DNA of 64,000 bases from JAFGUF01 sp040883315 (GCA_040883315.1 JBFLKU010000025.1:62001-126000), one strand, 5' to 3'; positions 8,940-18,524 are shown, numbered from the stretch's first letter. Notes: a model not told the origin generated them from the sequence alone. Program-made: numbers and translations.

Positions 8940-9577
8940 TGTTTCGATACCTCTCTGTTTTCTTTGAAATATTTGCAATATTCAGATAATTTGCATATTT
9001 CGCATTTTGGGTTTCTGGCGGCACACACCTGCCTGCCGTGGAATATTAGGTTGTGGTGCATAATAGACCATTTTTCTTCCGGAATGTTTTCCATCAGCTG
9101 GTTTTCCGTATCCAGCACATTTTTGGCGTCAGCCAGCCCGAGCCTATTACTAACCCTGAAAACATGCGTATCTACTGCAATAGCATTTTTGTGGAATGCA
9201 TTGCTCAACACCACATTTGCTGTCTTTCTGCCCACTCCGGGCAGCTTTATCAGCTCTTCCATAGTTTCAGGCACTTTGGATGAGTATTCTTCCAAAAGTA
9301 TTCTTGAAGTATTTATTATAGATCGGGATTTATTTTTATAAACACCGCAGGATTTTATCATGGGTTCCAGCTCTTCGTATTTCAGCTCTGCAAAATCACG
9401 TGGCGTGTTATAATCTTGAAATAATGTCGATGTAACTATATTCACCCTAACATCTGTGCACTGCGCAGACAATATGGTGGCTACCAGCAGCTCAAAAGGC
9501 GTACGATGATTAAGTGCACACCTTGCATCAGGATACATCTGCTCCAGTTCCTGCAGAATTTTATCGTTGTTATTCAA
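8936..9577 (-). CDS. nth: Endonuclease III (DNA glycosylase/AP lyase)
   Basis: Base excision repair enzyme for oxidised pyrimidines. The 213 residues include the helix-hairpin-helix LPGVGRKTANVV with the catalytic Lys, the catalytic Asp in VDTHVFRVSNR, and the C-terminal [4Fe-4S] motif C-x6-C-x2-C-x5-C (CAARNPKCEICKLSEYC). It starts at TTG seven bases after AGGAGG. It is first in the nth-nfnA-nfnB-obgE run and has a good promoter. Confidence 0.95.
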   Translation of the reverse strand: MNNNDKILQELEQMYPDARCALNHRTPFELLVATILSAQCTDVRVNIVTSTLFQDYNTPRDFAELKYEELEPMIKSCGVYKNKSRSIINTSRILLEEYSSKVPETMEELIKLPGVGRKTANVVLSNAFHKNAIAVDTHVFRVSNRLGLADAKNVLDTENQLMENIPEEKWSIMHHNLIFHGRQVCAARNPKCEICKLSEYCKYFKENREVSKQ

Positions 9578-9600
9578 TAATTATCCTCCTATAAGCACAT

Positions 9601-9629
9601 ATTATATACTAATTTCTATCTATTATCAA
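9601..9629 (-). promoter_or_regulatory. Promoter of the nth-nfnAB-obgE run
   Basis: On the minus strand TTGATA (9629-9624), 17 bases, TATAAT (9606-9601). It lies 24 bases before the nth start codon. It is divergent from the promoter at 9674. Confidence 0.78.
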
Positions 9630-9673
9630 TCATACAATAACACAATAGAAATATGGTGCTGGAATAATTATAT

Positions 9674-9702
9674 TTGACATCACATTGCAAAATACATACA
9701 AT
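9674..9702 (+). promoter_or_regulatory. Promoter of the 91-residue membrane protein and ATPase pair
   Basis: TTGACA (9674-9679), 17 bases, TACAAT (9697-9702), about 25 bases before the TTG start at 9728. The perfect -35 suggests strong expression. Confidence 0.78.
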
Positions 9703-9727
9703 ATATATGAATATTGAGGTGAGATAA

Positions 9728-10003
9728 TTGGATAATTTACAAAACTCAGGACTTGTCAAGCTTGTAGCTAGATTTTTCAGTGAAGAAACACTTGGCAAAT
9801 GGGTAGAAAAAATAATTTATATGCTTAATTCTAATTCTTTTCGCCAGCAGGCAGGAAAACTATTTGCTTGGGCAATTGTGATTATTTTGTTTGCAACTAT
9901 TGTTGATAAGGCCTTTTACTGGACTAGACCAGAGCAGAAATTAATATTAAAAAACAATATTGAAGGTGTACGAAGCTGGATACATGCAAGAGGAAAAAGA
10001 TGA
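9728..10003 (+). CDS. Small single-span membrane protein, function unknown
   Basis: Protein of 91 residues starting at TTG, five to six bases after GAGGTGAG. Residues about 44-62 (LFAWAIVIILFATIVD) form one membrane helix, preceded by an amphipathic segment and followed by a basic tail ending ARGKR. No known domain recognised. Its stop overlaps the start of the ATPase gene (ATGA at 10000-10003), so the two are likely coupled in translation, and a strong promoter precedes it. The pairing hints at a membrane anchor or partner for the ATPase, which is inference only. Confidence 0.72.
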   Translation: MDNLQNSGLVKLVARFFSEETLGKWVEKIIYMLNSNSFRQQAGKLFAWAIVIILFATIVDKAFYWTRPEQKLILKNNIEGVRSWIHARGKR

Positions 10004-10680
10004 ACAGAATAACAGTCCATATGGGACATTACGGCTCGGGCAAAACCGAGCTTTCTTTAAATTTGGCTCTTCAGCTGATAAAAGAAGAAAAAAAAGTGAT
10101 TTTAGTTGACTTGGACATTGTCAACCCATATTTTAGGTCTGGAGAACACAAAGAGATGCTGGAAAAACTAGGAGCTAGTGTAATAAGACCGAATTTCGAG
10201 GGCACAAATGTAGATGTGCCGTCTTTGCCTGCAGACATAGTGAGAGCGTTTATAGAAAAGGATGCATATGTAATATTTGATGTTGGAGGCGATTCATCCG
10301 GTGCAACAGCATTAGGCAGATATCATCAAGACATATCCGAAGATGACAACATAGTAAAATGTATTGTAAATACAGCCAGACCATTCACTTCTACATCTGA
10401 TGACATAGTAGACATGGTTGGGCAGCTGGAAGCATCCAGCAGGCTGAAAATAGATGTGCTGGTAAACAACACAAATGTAGCATATGATACTACAGCAGAA
10501 ATGCTGGTAAGCGGACAAAGAATAGTGGAAGATGCCGCAAAGGCTTTAAAAATACCTGTCAGTGAAATAGGAGCTATGCCGGAAATTATAGAGAAGCTTC
10601 CTAAGGAGTTTGTGGAAAAATACGAAAGTATAATTGTGCCTATAAATCTTTATATGAGAAAAGACTGGATGGATTTATAG
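10000..10680 (+). CDS. MinD/CobQ-like P-loop ATPase
   Basis: Protein of 226 residues with a deviant Walker A, GHYGSGKTE, at residues 8-16, the switch segment VDLDIVNPYFRSGEH and a Walker B-like FDVGGD. This places it in the SIMIBI class with MinD, ParA and CobQ/CobB-type enzymes. No amidotransferase or septum-site motif is evident. It lacks a membrane-targeting helix of the MinD type, and the single-span protein encoded just upstream could localise it. A cofactor-loading or metabolic role is possible; I cannot name the substrate. Confidence 0.75.
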   Translation: MNRITVHMGHYGSGKTELSLNLALQLIKEEKKVILVDLDIVNPYFRSGEHKEMLEKLGASVIRPNFEGTNVDVPSLPADIVRAFIEKDAYVIFDVGGDSSGATALGRYHQDISEDDNIVKCIVNTARPFTSTSDDIVDMVGQLEASSRLKIDVLVNNTNVAYDTTAEMLVSGQRIVEDAAKALKIPVSEIGAMPEIIEKLPKEFVEKYESIIVPINLYMRKDWMDL

Positions 10681-10717
10681 CGTCTAAGAACATGTAAGAA
10701 TAATTTATAATATGAAA

Positions 10718-10740
10718 AAGCCTTGCTATATGCAAGGCTT
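10718..10740 (-). terminator. Terminator of the nadE - GT-C-like - AI-2E permease operon
   Basis: AAGCCTTGC, five-base loop, GCAAGGCTT, followed on the minus strand by a T run. It may also end the plus-strand ATPase transcript from the other side. Confidence 0.85.
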
Positions 10741-10747
10741 AAATTTA

Positions 10748-11968
10748 TTATTTGATAGAAGCTTCTTCTTTCAGCTTCTTTTTTTGCGTTTTAATATATT
10801 GCCGAATCAATACGCCTATTACAGCAGCAACAGGTATGGATAGCAGAACTCCTGTAAAGCCAAACAGATTGCCGCCGATTATGATAACGGCAAGTGACCA
10901 GAAAGGTGAAAGCCCCATTTTGTCTCCTATTAAGAAAGGCTGAATGACATATCCATCTATAAACTGAATAATCTGAATAGAGCCAAATACCCATATTGCT
11001 TTTATTGGGTCTTCCAGCAGAGAAATGAGAACAGGCGGAACCATACCTATGAATCCTCCGACATATGGGATGATATTGGCAACAGCTAGAATAAACGCCA
11101 TCAATGTAGACAGGCTGACCCCTAGTATCAGGAAGAATGTTTGTGCTATCAGGAAAATGATGAGAATCTGCAGCAATTTTGCAGAAATATATTTACCAAA
11201 AACATTATCAACAGATTTCATAAATGAGCCTACAGCAGTTGCCTGCTCGTTGCCTAGCTTCATCCTGCCGAATTCAGATATTCCGGCAACTACGTCTTTT
11301 GAAGAAAGCAGATAGTAGAATGCTATTATAAATGCTATTATAACCCTGACTATTCCGGTGAAAATGGAAAACAGAGAATTAGCTATTGCAGACACCACAG
11401 AGACCGCTATTTCATTTATACGCTCCATCAAAGTGACTCTTGTATTCTCCATAATATTTTTTGTATATTCAGACGTGAACAAAGGCGAGTCTTTCAGATT
11501 GTCATCATACCATTTGATGCTTGTGTCTATATATCCCGGTAGCGAATCTGAAAAATCTATTATATTTTCTGTCAAAGGTGGAATTATAAATATGATTATC
11601 GATACAATTATTCCCGCTAAGATTATATAAACTATCGCAATGGCACTCAGCCTGATACGCTTTTCTTTTTTATTGGCTCTTTTTTTATCCACAGATTTCT
11701 TTTTATCTGCAGTTTTCTTGCCACTAAATATTTTATTCAGCAGTTTTTCAAACAATACAACGGCAGGAGAAAGGATATAGCCGGTCACAACGCCTGCAAC
11801 TATAACAGAAACAGAACGCCAAAGGAAATCGAAGACTTCCTTGAATGATGTCCACAAGTTGGCAGAGCTGCTTACTAGATGCCACAATATCATCAGAGCA
11901 CCGACTGTTAAAAAAACATACAGTGCTATTTGAGTGTATTTCGGGTTTTTGGGAAATTTCTTTTTCAT
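10748..11968 (-). CDS. AI-2E family transporter
   Basis: Polytopic membrane protein of 406 residues in the AI-2E exporter/PerM family. Two N-terminal membrane helices are split by a lysine-rich stretch (KKTADKKKSVDKKRANKK, about residues 84-101). A soluble helical segment follows, then the C-terminal core with PYVGGFIGMVPPVLISLLEDP and the hydrophobic end helix VLLSIPVAAVIGVLI. Members include the E. coli autoinducer-2 exporter TqsA and Na+/H+ antiporter-like proteins, so the cargo is open. It is last in a minus-strand operon, nine bases after the previous gene, with an AAGGTG binding site. Confidence 0.85.
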   Translation of the reverse strand: MKKKFPKNPKYTQIALYVFLTVGALMILWHLVSSSANLWTSFKEVFDFLWRSVSVIVAGVVTGYILSPAVVLFEKLLNKIFSGKKTADKKKSVDKKRANKKEKRIRLSAIAIVYIILAGIIVSIIIFIIPPLTENIIDFSDSLPGYIDTSIKWYDDNLKDSPLFTSEYTKNIMENTRVTLMERINEIAVSVVSAIANSLFSIFTGIVRVIIAFIIAFYYLLSSKDVVAGISEFGRMKLGNEQATAVGSFMKSVDNVFGKYISAKLLQILIIFLIAQTFFLILGVSLSTLMAFILAVANIIPYVGGFIGMVPPVLISLLEDPIKAIWVFGSIQIIQFIDGYVIQPFLIGDKMGLSPFWSLAVIIIGGNLFGFTGVLLSIPVAAVIGVLIRQYIKTQKKKLKEEASIK

Positions 11969-11977
11969 AATGTCACC

Positions 11978-13897
11978 TTATTTTTTTAAAGTTAGCTGGC
12001 CTATTTCCTGTGCCTTTTTAGAAACTGCCAGTATAGAAATATCTGCATCTTTATAGACTACAGGATACATGGAAAACAGATCCGGATTAACATCATATGA
12101 ATTGTACTCATATGATGAAATGTAAATGTAATCTGCACCAATTTCATCCAGAATAGATGGCGCGAGAGCGATATTTTCGTAGATGTCTTTTATCTGGGCA
12201 TATCTTTCCACGTAGTTCAACCCGTGGAAATGTACATATATTGTGCTGCCTGCATAGATATTTCTGCCTGCTAGTGCGGCTATCTCGTTAAGGTGCTGAT
12301 TGCCTGTAACAAACAAAGAATCTACAGGAGTGCTTTCATCTATAGCCAGCGAACAGTTTATTTGCTCCTCGGAATACTGCATGTATTGAGCATTGGAGTT
12401 TATTTCTCTTCCGATGGTCAGAATACCGGATATAAATAGCACAAATGCAGTTAGTATTGCAATGTATACTCTGCCTAATCCTTTTAGTTTGTGATATATT
12501 TTCATTAAGTATTCAGCAACTACGATTACAACAAAAACGTACCATACTAGCATCAGCTTGTTGTTGTCGTATGCATTTGGCTGGAACGCTATGAACTCTG
12601 CTATGAGAAATATTACTGTGGCCGAGGAGAGCCAAAGTCTTTTTGTTTTGTCAGCGTATATAAATGCAGGAACGATTAATAGGAATGTAATTCCTATATT
12701 TTTGGTCCAGAACCAAAGCCAAAACTCGCCGTTATTTACCCAGTCCAGATGCAGCCTGAGAAAATGCTGTGATTGTGTGAAGATCCAAAAGAAAAGCTGT
12801 GGTGCTGCAAATACAACCACTGGAATCAAAAATATGCCCCATTTTTTCAGCCACTTCATTTCCGGCACATCATATACCAGAAATCCGCCGATTAAAAGCC
12901 CAGCGCATATTATGCCAAGAGCCAGAAATGAATGCGTATGTATCATCGGAAGGCTGGCTGCCATAATTCCTGCAAATAGCATATTAAGGTTTTCTTTTTT
13001 GTCTACAGATTTTTTAATTAGCAGCAATATAGGAACAACTACAGATAAACCGATTAAAAACGTTCTCTGGGGAACAAGCATATCGCATATCACGTTCACC
13101 CACCTTAGATTAAGTGGGGGATAATTGGTAGGAGCCATATAATAATCGTTAAAAAGTGAATGCATCATGCCATCATTATTGAAGTAGTATACAAATCCTA
13201 ATCCGCCGGTTATAAAAAACATATATAGAGCTAAAGACGCAGTAGAGTGCTTCTCTGTGAATTCACGAGCCAGCGAATACACACCCAAAAAGCAAGACAG
13301 TGCCAGAACCATAGACGGCAGTATTATGCTCAAACGCAGCGATGTGCCGAATATATACATAGTTGCAGACTGCAGATTCACGAGGAAAGGATAGCCCAGC
13401 CTGTTTCCTGGCAGTATAGAATACTCCGGTGGGAAAGTTCCCTGCTTTGCTATGGATGTTATCATACCCATGTGCATGGATAAATCACCAAAGGTGGATT
13501 GACCGCCGTAAATATTGCCATTGCTTTCAAATAGCACATGTCCATGGAATATGACATATATTATAAAAATTAAAGGTGCGATTACAGCAATTATTTTTAT
13601 TGCTTCTTTCTTATCCCACTCTTTATATAGTGATACTAAAGATATTTTTTTGCTTTTTCTATTGTAAAAATAAACGCCTGCCAATATAGCTGCCAGCAGA
13701 ACAAGAGCAAGAATATTTGACAGTATATCAAATTTTCCCTTTATTAAGGAAACTGCAGCAGGCAGCCAAACACTTAATATAGTGCCAATAGCTAAGGATA
13801 TAGAAAGCCTTTCGTATGGCTTGAAATTATTGAAAAGTATATCGCCTATATACAGCCCTGAAACAACATAAACTAAATAATAAAGTATTCCCAGCAT
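11978..13897 (-). CDS. Large polytopic membrane protein, GT-C glycosyltransferase-like
   Basis: Protein of 639 residues with about 12 membrane helices up to residue 490 and an extracytoplasmic C-terminal domain of about 150 residues. An acidic site in the first large loop (STFGDLSMHMGMI, about 137-149) and the C-terminal segment GADYIYISSYE resemble lipid-linked sugar transferases of the GT-C fold, but no family could be named with certainty. The ATG follows the nadE stop codon directly, with AAGGAG inside the nadE end, so translation is coupled to nadE. A role in surface glycosylation is inference. Confidence 0.7.
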   Translation of the reverse strand: MLGILYYLVYVVSGLYIGDILFNNFKPYERLSISLAIGTILSVWLPAAVSLIKGKFDILSNILALVLLAAILAGVYFYNRKSKKISLVSLYKEWDKKEAIKIIAVIAPLIFIIYVIFHGHVLFESNGNIYGGQSTFGDLSMHMGMITSIAKQGTFPPEYSILPGNRLGYPFLVNLQSATMYIFGTSLRLSIILPSMVLALSCFLGVYSLAREFTEKHSTASLALYMFFITGGLGFVYYFNNDGMMHSLFNDYYMAPTNYPPLNLRWVNVICDMLVPQRTFLIGLSVVVPILLLIKKSVDKKENLNMLFAGIMAASLPMIHTHSFLALGIICAGLLIGGFLVYDVPEMKWLKKWGIFLIPVVVFAAPQLFFWIFTQSQHFLRLHLDWVNNGEFWLWFWTKNIGITFLLIVPAFIYADKTKRLWLSSATVIFLIAEFIAFQPNAYDNNKLMLVWYVFVVIVVAEYLMKIYHKLKGLGRVYIAILTAFVLFISGILTIGREINSNAQYMQYSEEQINCSLAIDESTPVDSLFVTGNQHLNEIAALAGRNIYAGSTIYVHFHGLNYVERYAQIKDIYENIALAPSILDEIGADYIYISSYEYNSYDVNPDLFSMYPVVYKDADISILAVSKKAQEIGQLTLKK

Positions 13898-15817
13898 CTA
13901 TAGCTCCTTCAGCTCTTCTAGCCACACAGCGGCGCTTGCGTCGCTTGGCATGCGCCAGTCACCCCGTGGAGACAGAGAAACCGTACCCACCTTTGGCCCA
14001 TCCGGCATGCAGGATCTTTTAAATTGCTGTGCAAAGAATCTTTTTATAAATGTTTCAAGTGCTGTTTTTATTTCCTTGTCTGTTGCTATTTCTTTAAATG
14101 CGATTTTGGCTGTAAGATATAGTTTTTTAGCACCTGAGCCATGTTGTAGCATATTGTACAAAAAGAAATCGTGCAAATCATATTTGCCCAGTATTTCTTC
14201 GGTTTTTTGGTTTATCTGTCCTTCATCAGACGGGATAAGCTCCGGCGAAATGGGTGTGGACAAAATATCATCAATTACAGGGGATAAATCTCCGCCGATT
14301 TCAACATTGCCCAGATAGTCCACCAAATGCTTCACCAATGTTTTTGGTATAGAGCAGTTTACATTGTACATGCTCATGTGGTCTCCATTGTATGTTGCCC
14401 AGCCTAGTGCCAGCTCGGAAAGGTCGCCCGTTCCCATAACTATTGCTTTTTCTAGATTGGCAGTATCCATCAAAATCTGTGTTCTTTCCCTAGCTTGGCT
14501 ATTTTCGTATGCTATATCGTGGGTTTTGCCGTCGTGCCCAATGTCTGCAAAGTGCTGTATTACAGCCTTATCTATTGAAATCTCTCGCATTGTAGCACCC
14601 AGAGTTTTTATCAGCTTCACTGCATTTTTATATGTTCTATCTCCTGTGCCAAAGCCTGGCATCGTGATAGCTATTATATTTTTGCGGGGTAAATCCATCC
14701 GCTTAAATGCCTTTGCGGCTACTAGCAAAGCAAGGGTAGAGTCCAGCCCGCCGGAGATGCCGATAACTACTTTTTTGCATCCTATGTGCTCTAGTCTCTT
14801 CATCAATCCGGAGCTTTGGATATTGGATATTTCATTAAGTCTTGTCAGCCTGTCTTCGCCTGATGGGACAAAAGGATATGGATTTATTTTTCTATATTCT
14901 ATACTTGAGCATTTTGTATTTGCAGAGTAGGACACCTGCTTCTGGCTAGGCAGAGAGCATGCAAAGAACGTAGTATTTCTTCTGCGAAGAAACGCCAGCC
15001 TGTGAATGTCTATTTCTGCAATCACTAAATCATTGCTTCTGGTAAATCTGTGATTTTCATTTAGGAGTGCACCGTTCTCGTATATCCCGCTATATCCGCA
15101 GAAAACAACATCCTGCGTGCTCTCATCAAAGCTGGCACTGGAATACACATAGCCCGCCATGCATCTGCCTGATTGCTGTGATATCAAATCTTTTCTGTAT
15201 TGGTGCTTTGCCGCAAGTGCGGTGGAAGCGGATGGATTGAATATTATCATTGCGCCCTGTGCACAGAGCTGACCGGAAGGTGGGCTGGGAGCCCATAGGT
15301 CTTCGCAGATCTCCACAGCAAATGGAACATCGCCTGACGGAGTTTTTGCATTTATAATTAATGATAGACCGCAGGGGATATCATCGCCGTAAAGCTCTAG
15401 CTTATCAGGAAAAGACACACCCGTATCAAACCATCTTTTTTCATAGTATTCATTGTAGTTGGGTATATGCATTTTGGGCACTACAGCCAGCAGAGCGCCC
15501 TTATGTACCACGGCAGCCACATTAAAAAGCCTGCCTGCTGTATTAAGCGGTAGTCCGACTATTGCCGTAACGTCTATTTTGCTATCTATTATTCTTTTTA
15601 AGCCCTGTAAAGCTTTTTTCTGCAAAGTCTCCTGCAAAAACAAATCTCCGCAAGTGTAGCCAGTGATGCAGAGCTCCGGGAAGCACACTATCATCACTTC
15701 ATCTTTCTGAGCCTGCCTCATGGCGGCTATTATATTGTCTACATTTGTGTCTACATCTGCCACTTTCATCCTAGGAGAGCAGGCAGCCACCTTTATATAT
15801 CCAAGATTTTCAAACAT
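13898..15817 (-). CDS. nadE: Glutamine-dependent NAD synthetase
   Basis: Converts deamido-NAD to NAD using ammonia released from glutamine. The 639 residues hold an N-terminal nitrilase-fold glutaminase (about 1-290) with Glu48 in CFPELC, Lys in VVPKMH and Cys in VEICEDLW, and a C-terminal synthetase with the PP-loop SGGLDST near residue 350. The length suits the two-domain form. It is first in the operon with the GT-C-like and AI-2E genes. NadD at 2 kb and PncB at 20 kb supply the neighbouring steps of the pathway. Confidence 0.95.
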   Translation of the reverse strand: MFENLGYIKVAACSPRMKVADVDTNVDNIIAAMRQAQKDEVMIVCFPELCITGYTCGDLFLQETLQKKALQGLKRIIDSKIDVTAIVGLPLNTAGRLFNVAAVVHKGALLAVVPKMHIPNYNEYYEKRWFDTGVSFPDKLELYGDDIPCGLSLIINAKTPSGDVPFAVEICEDLWAPSPPSGQLCAQGAMIIFNPSASTALAAKHQYRKDLISQQSGRCMAGYVYSSASFDESTQDVVFCGYSGIYENGALLNENHRFTRSNDLVIAEIDIHRLAFLRRRNTTFFACSLPSQKQVSYSANTKCSSIEYRKINPYPFVPSGEDRLTRLNEISNIQSSGLMKRLEHIGCKKVVIGISGGLDSTLALLVAAKAFKRMDLPRKNIIAITMPGFGTGDRTYKNAVKLIKTLGATMREISIDKAVIQHFADIGHDGKTHDIAYENSQARERTQILMDTANLEKAIVMGTGDLSELALGWATYNGDHMSMYNVNCSIPKTLVKHLVDYLGNVEIGGDLSPVIDDILSTPISPELIPSDEGQINQKTEEILGKYDLHDFFLYNMLQHGSGAKKLYLTAKIAFKEIATDKEIKTALETFIKRFFAQQFKRSCMPDGPKVGTVSLSPRGDWRMPSDASAAVWLEELKEL

Positions 15818-15990
15818 AACTTTCCCTTTTCCAGTCTATACAATGTCAAAAAACATTATATCTAGATTTATTGGTTATTATAACATGTATTTTAATGTAT
15901 GTTAATAATAAAGACATTTATTCGCCAAATATACTTTTGCACAAAAGCACATTGCAAACCCATCAGATACCTATATATAGGAGAAAATCC

Positions 15991-16019
15991 TTGCAAAGAA
16001 TTTATTTCTTTGCTATACT
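15991..16019 (+). promoter_or_regulatory. Promoter of the proline T-box / proS unit
   Basis: TTGCAA (15991-15996), 17 bases, TATACT (16014-16019). The predicted start near 16026 coincides with the base of T-box Stem I. The 15818-15990 stretch before it shows nothing else I can name. Confidence 0.75.
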
Positions 16020-16025
16020 CCAAGC

Positions 16026-16229
16026 ACAGGGAAAATTCAAAATAATTAATAGAGATTTATCGTTTGGTGAAAGATAAAGCATTTTGTATCCCGCCCTGAG
16101 CATCAAAGGGGTAAAAAACCTTTGCGCCTCGCTAGCGTTACAAAGCAAGATGAGAGCATTTGCACAGCAGATGATTTCGGGTGGTACCGCGGTTTGTAAT
16201 CGTCCCGTTTTGATGGGGCGTTTTTTTGT
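16026..16229 (+). promoter_or_regulatory. T-box leader, proline type, upstream of proS
   Basis: The T-box core GGGTGGTACCGCG lies at 16179-16191, followed by a terminator (CGTCCC, loop, GGGGCG, seven T) at 16201-16228. Stem I closes with CAGGG (16027-16031) against CCCTG (16094-16098) and CAAAAT (16038-16043) against ATTTTG (16081-16086). AGAGA and GGTGAAAG mark the distal tRNA-elbow binding region. The 3' side of the specifier loop reads TATCCCG, giving CCC (16090-16092), a proline codon. Uncharged tRNA-Pro should favour the antiterminator and readthrough. The first coding region downstream is a broken gene, with proS second. Confidence 0.9.
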
Positions 16230-16250
16230 GCTTAAATATAGGAGGAGCAT

Positions 16251-16789
16251 ATGAAAGAAAATAGGATTCATATCTTCGGAGCAGCGGGCAGCGGCGTTAC
16301 AACATTAGGTAAAGCATTATCTGAATATATTAACATCCCGGTATTTGATTATGATGATTATTATTGGGAGAATACGGATCCGCCGTTTAGCGTTGAACGA
16401 CCAAAAGAAAAACGTTTGGAAATGATATAGAAAATAAGCAAAGCTATATTATATCCGGACACTATAGTTACTATGCTTATGAGCTGGACGAAAGACTAAC
16501 CTATGCAATATTTATTTATACGCCGCAGGATATAAGAATACAAAGACTGCAAAAACGAGAATTAAATAATTTCGGCAGTAGAATACTAGAAGGCGGCGAT
16601 ATGTATGAAAGTGCAAGAGCGTTTATTGAATGGTCAAAAGGATACGATGATTCAAGTGTAAACGGGAGAACATTAAAAAGGCATTATGAGAGAATGTTAT
16701 ATCTTAGTTGCCCTGTAATAAAATTGGATGGAAATAAAACAGTAGACCAGTTAATCGAGGATTTAAAAAGTATTAATTTATTAAAATAG
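16251..16789 (+). pseudogene. Frameshifted AAA/P-loop nucleotide-kinase-like gene
   Basis: The ATG at 16251 follows GGAGGAG and encodes MKENRIHIFGAAGSGVTTLG..., a P-loop followed by FDYDDYYW and DPPFSVERP, typical of small adenylate-kinase-like AAA proteins of about 180 residues. The frame hits TAG at 16428-16430 after 59 residues. The rest of the family pattern (YIISGHY, FIYTP, RIQRLQKRE, GGDMYESARAFIEW, CPVIKLDGNK) continues in another frame from about 16430 to TAG at 16787-16789. About 3 residues may also be missing at the junction, consistent with a small deletion. It lies in the T-box transcript ten bases before proS. A sequencing error is the main alternative. Confidence 0.8.
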
Positions 16790-16799
16790 GAGCAATATC

Positions 16800-18500
16800 A
16801 TGAAACTAAAAAACAACTTTTTTTATACTTTAAGGGAAAATGCTAACGACGAGGACAGTATAAGCAGCAATCTTTTGGTGCGCGCAGGAATGATTAAAAA
16901 ATCCGGCACAGGCACATATATGTTTATGCCCTTGGGATACAAAATACTAAAAAACATAGAGCAGGTAGTGCGTGAGGAGATGGATAATGCAGGAGCTATG
17001 GAGCTTTTGATGCCATCATTAATACACGAGGATGTGTATGCAGCATCTGGCAGAAACCAAACCTTTGGCAGCAGCATATTCAGGCTGAAGGACAGATTTG
17101 ACAAACCATATATTTTGGGTCCAACTCATGAGGAGATGTTTACAATAGCTGCAAAAATGAAGGTAAAATCATACAAAGACCTGCCATTTAATCTATATCA
17201 GTTCCAGAATAAATTTCGTGATGAACCAAGACCAAGATATGGGCTTATCAGAGTGCGCGAATTTATCATGAAAGATGCATACTCATTCGATGTAGATTTA
17301 GATGGGCTAGATGTATCATACAGCAAAATGTTTAGTGCATATAAAAACATTTTTGACAGATTAGGCATCGAATATAAAATTGTTAAGGCTGATACTGGTG
17401 CAATGGGCGGACTGCTTTCCGAGGAGTTTCAGGCAATATCGGAAATCGGAGAGGACACTTTGGTTTTCTGCGATTCATGCGATTTTGCATCAAATGATGA
17501 AATAGCAGAGTGCATAATAACAAATGTGCACGATGCACAGAAAGAGCTGCCAATAGAAGAGGTGCACACCCCAAATGAAAAAACCATTGAGGAGGTTTGT
17601 ACATTCCTGAAAATAGAAAAAAATCAATCAGTTAAGGCACTGATGTATAAAGCTGATGATGAACTTGTCGCATGTTTTGTTCAGGGAGACAGAGAGCTGA
17701 ACGAAGTGAAACTTCAGAAGATATTAGGATGTATCAATCTGGAGATGGCAGACGATGAATTTATAAAAGCCAATTCCAATGCAGTGGTTGGATATACAGG
17801 ACCTATTGAAATAGGATGCAAAGTGATAATAGATAAGCACATTAAAGAAAGTAAAGATGTGGTCGTGGGTGCAAACAAGGAAGACTACCACTTAATGCAC
17901 GTTTCAATACCACGTGATGTGAAATACGATATGTGCGAAGATATAACTATTGTAAAAGATGGAGATGTGTGCCCTAAATGCGGCAGCAAGCTAGTATTCA
18001 AAAAGGGCATCGAGGTGGGCAACACATTTAAGCTGGGCACGAAATATTCAGAAGCGCTGGATTTATATTACAGCGATGAAAACAATACACTTCATCCTGC
18101 TGTTATGGGTTCATACGGCATAGGCATAGGCAGAACGATGTCTGCTATAGCTGAGCAGATGAGCGACGAAAACGGGCTGGTATGGCCTGCAATCGCCGCA
18201 CCATATAAAGTGCATATAGTTTTGATAAAGGATAAAGACGAGGCACACATAAAAGCAGCCAATGACCTGTATGATATGTTTAAATCAAATGGAATCAGCG
18301 TGATGCTGGATGACAGAAAAGAGCGTGCAGGCGTAAAATTCAATGATGCTGACTTAATTGGTATGCCTATAAGGATAACAATCGGCAGAAAGATAGATGA
18401 GGGCATGGTAGAATTCAAGGTTAGAAAAACAGGCGAAGGCATGGATGTGAAGCTGGATGAATTGTTAAATACTGTTCAAAGAACATTGGAAAATGTATAA
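16800..18500 (+). CDS. proS: Prolyl-tRNA synthetase (bacterial type)
   Basis: Class II ligase of 566 residues that charges tRNA-Pro. Seen are motif 1 near residues 60-85, GPTHEEMFT and FRDEPRPRYGLIRVREF (motif 2 region), the editing insertion domain (about 220-405), GSYGIGIGRTMSAIAEQ (motif 3) and a C-terminal anticodon-binding domain (about 470-566). The insertion domain makes this the ProS1 bacterial form. AGGAG precedes the ATG. Expression should respond to tRNA-Pro charging through the T-box 570 bases upstream. Confidence 0.96.
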   Translation: MKLKNNFFYTLRENANDEDSISSNLLVRAGMIKKSGTGTYMFMPLGYKILKNIEQVVREEMDNAGAMELLMPSLIHEDVYAASGRNQTFGSSIFRLKDRFDKPYILGPTHEEMFTIAAKMKVKSYKDLPFNLYQFQNKFRDEPRPRYGLIRVREFIMKDAYSFDVDLDGLDVSYSKMFSAYKNIFDRLGIEYKIVKADTGAMGGLLSEEFQAISEIGEDTLVFCDSCDFASNDEIAECIITNVHDAQKELPIEEVHTPNEKTIEEVCTFLKIEKNQSVKALMYKADDELVACFVQGDRELNEVKLQKILGCINLEMADDEFIKANSNAVVGYTGPIEIGCKVIIDKHIKESKDVVVGANKEDYHLMHVSIPRDVKYDMCEDITIVKDGDVCPKCGSKLVFKKGIEVGNTFKLGTKYSEALDLYYSDENNTLHPAVMGSYGIGIGRTMSAIAEQMSDENGLVWPAIAAPYKVHIVLIKDKDEAHIKAANDLYDMFKSNGISVMLDDRKERAGVKFNDADLIGMPIRITIGRKIDEGMVEFKVRKTGEGMDVKLDELLNTVQRTLENV

Positions 18501-18524
18501 ATAAAGTAAGATTTAAATAACAAT

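Noticed and set aside
12558..13124. Open frame of 188 residues on the plus strand
   Set aside because: Antisense to a well-supported membrane protein gene, with no binding site and no family-like sequence.
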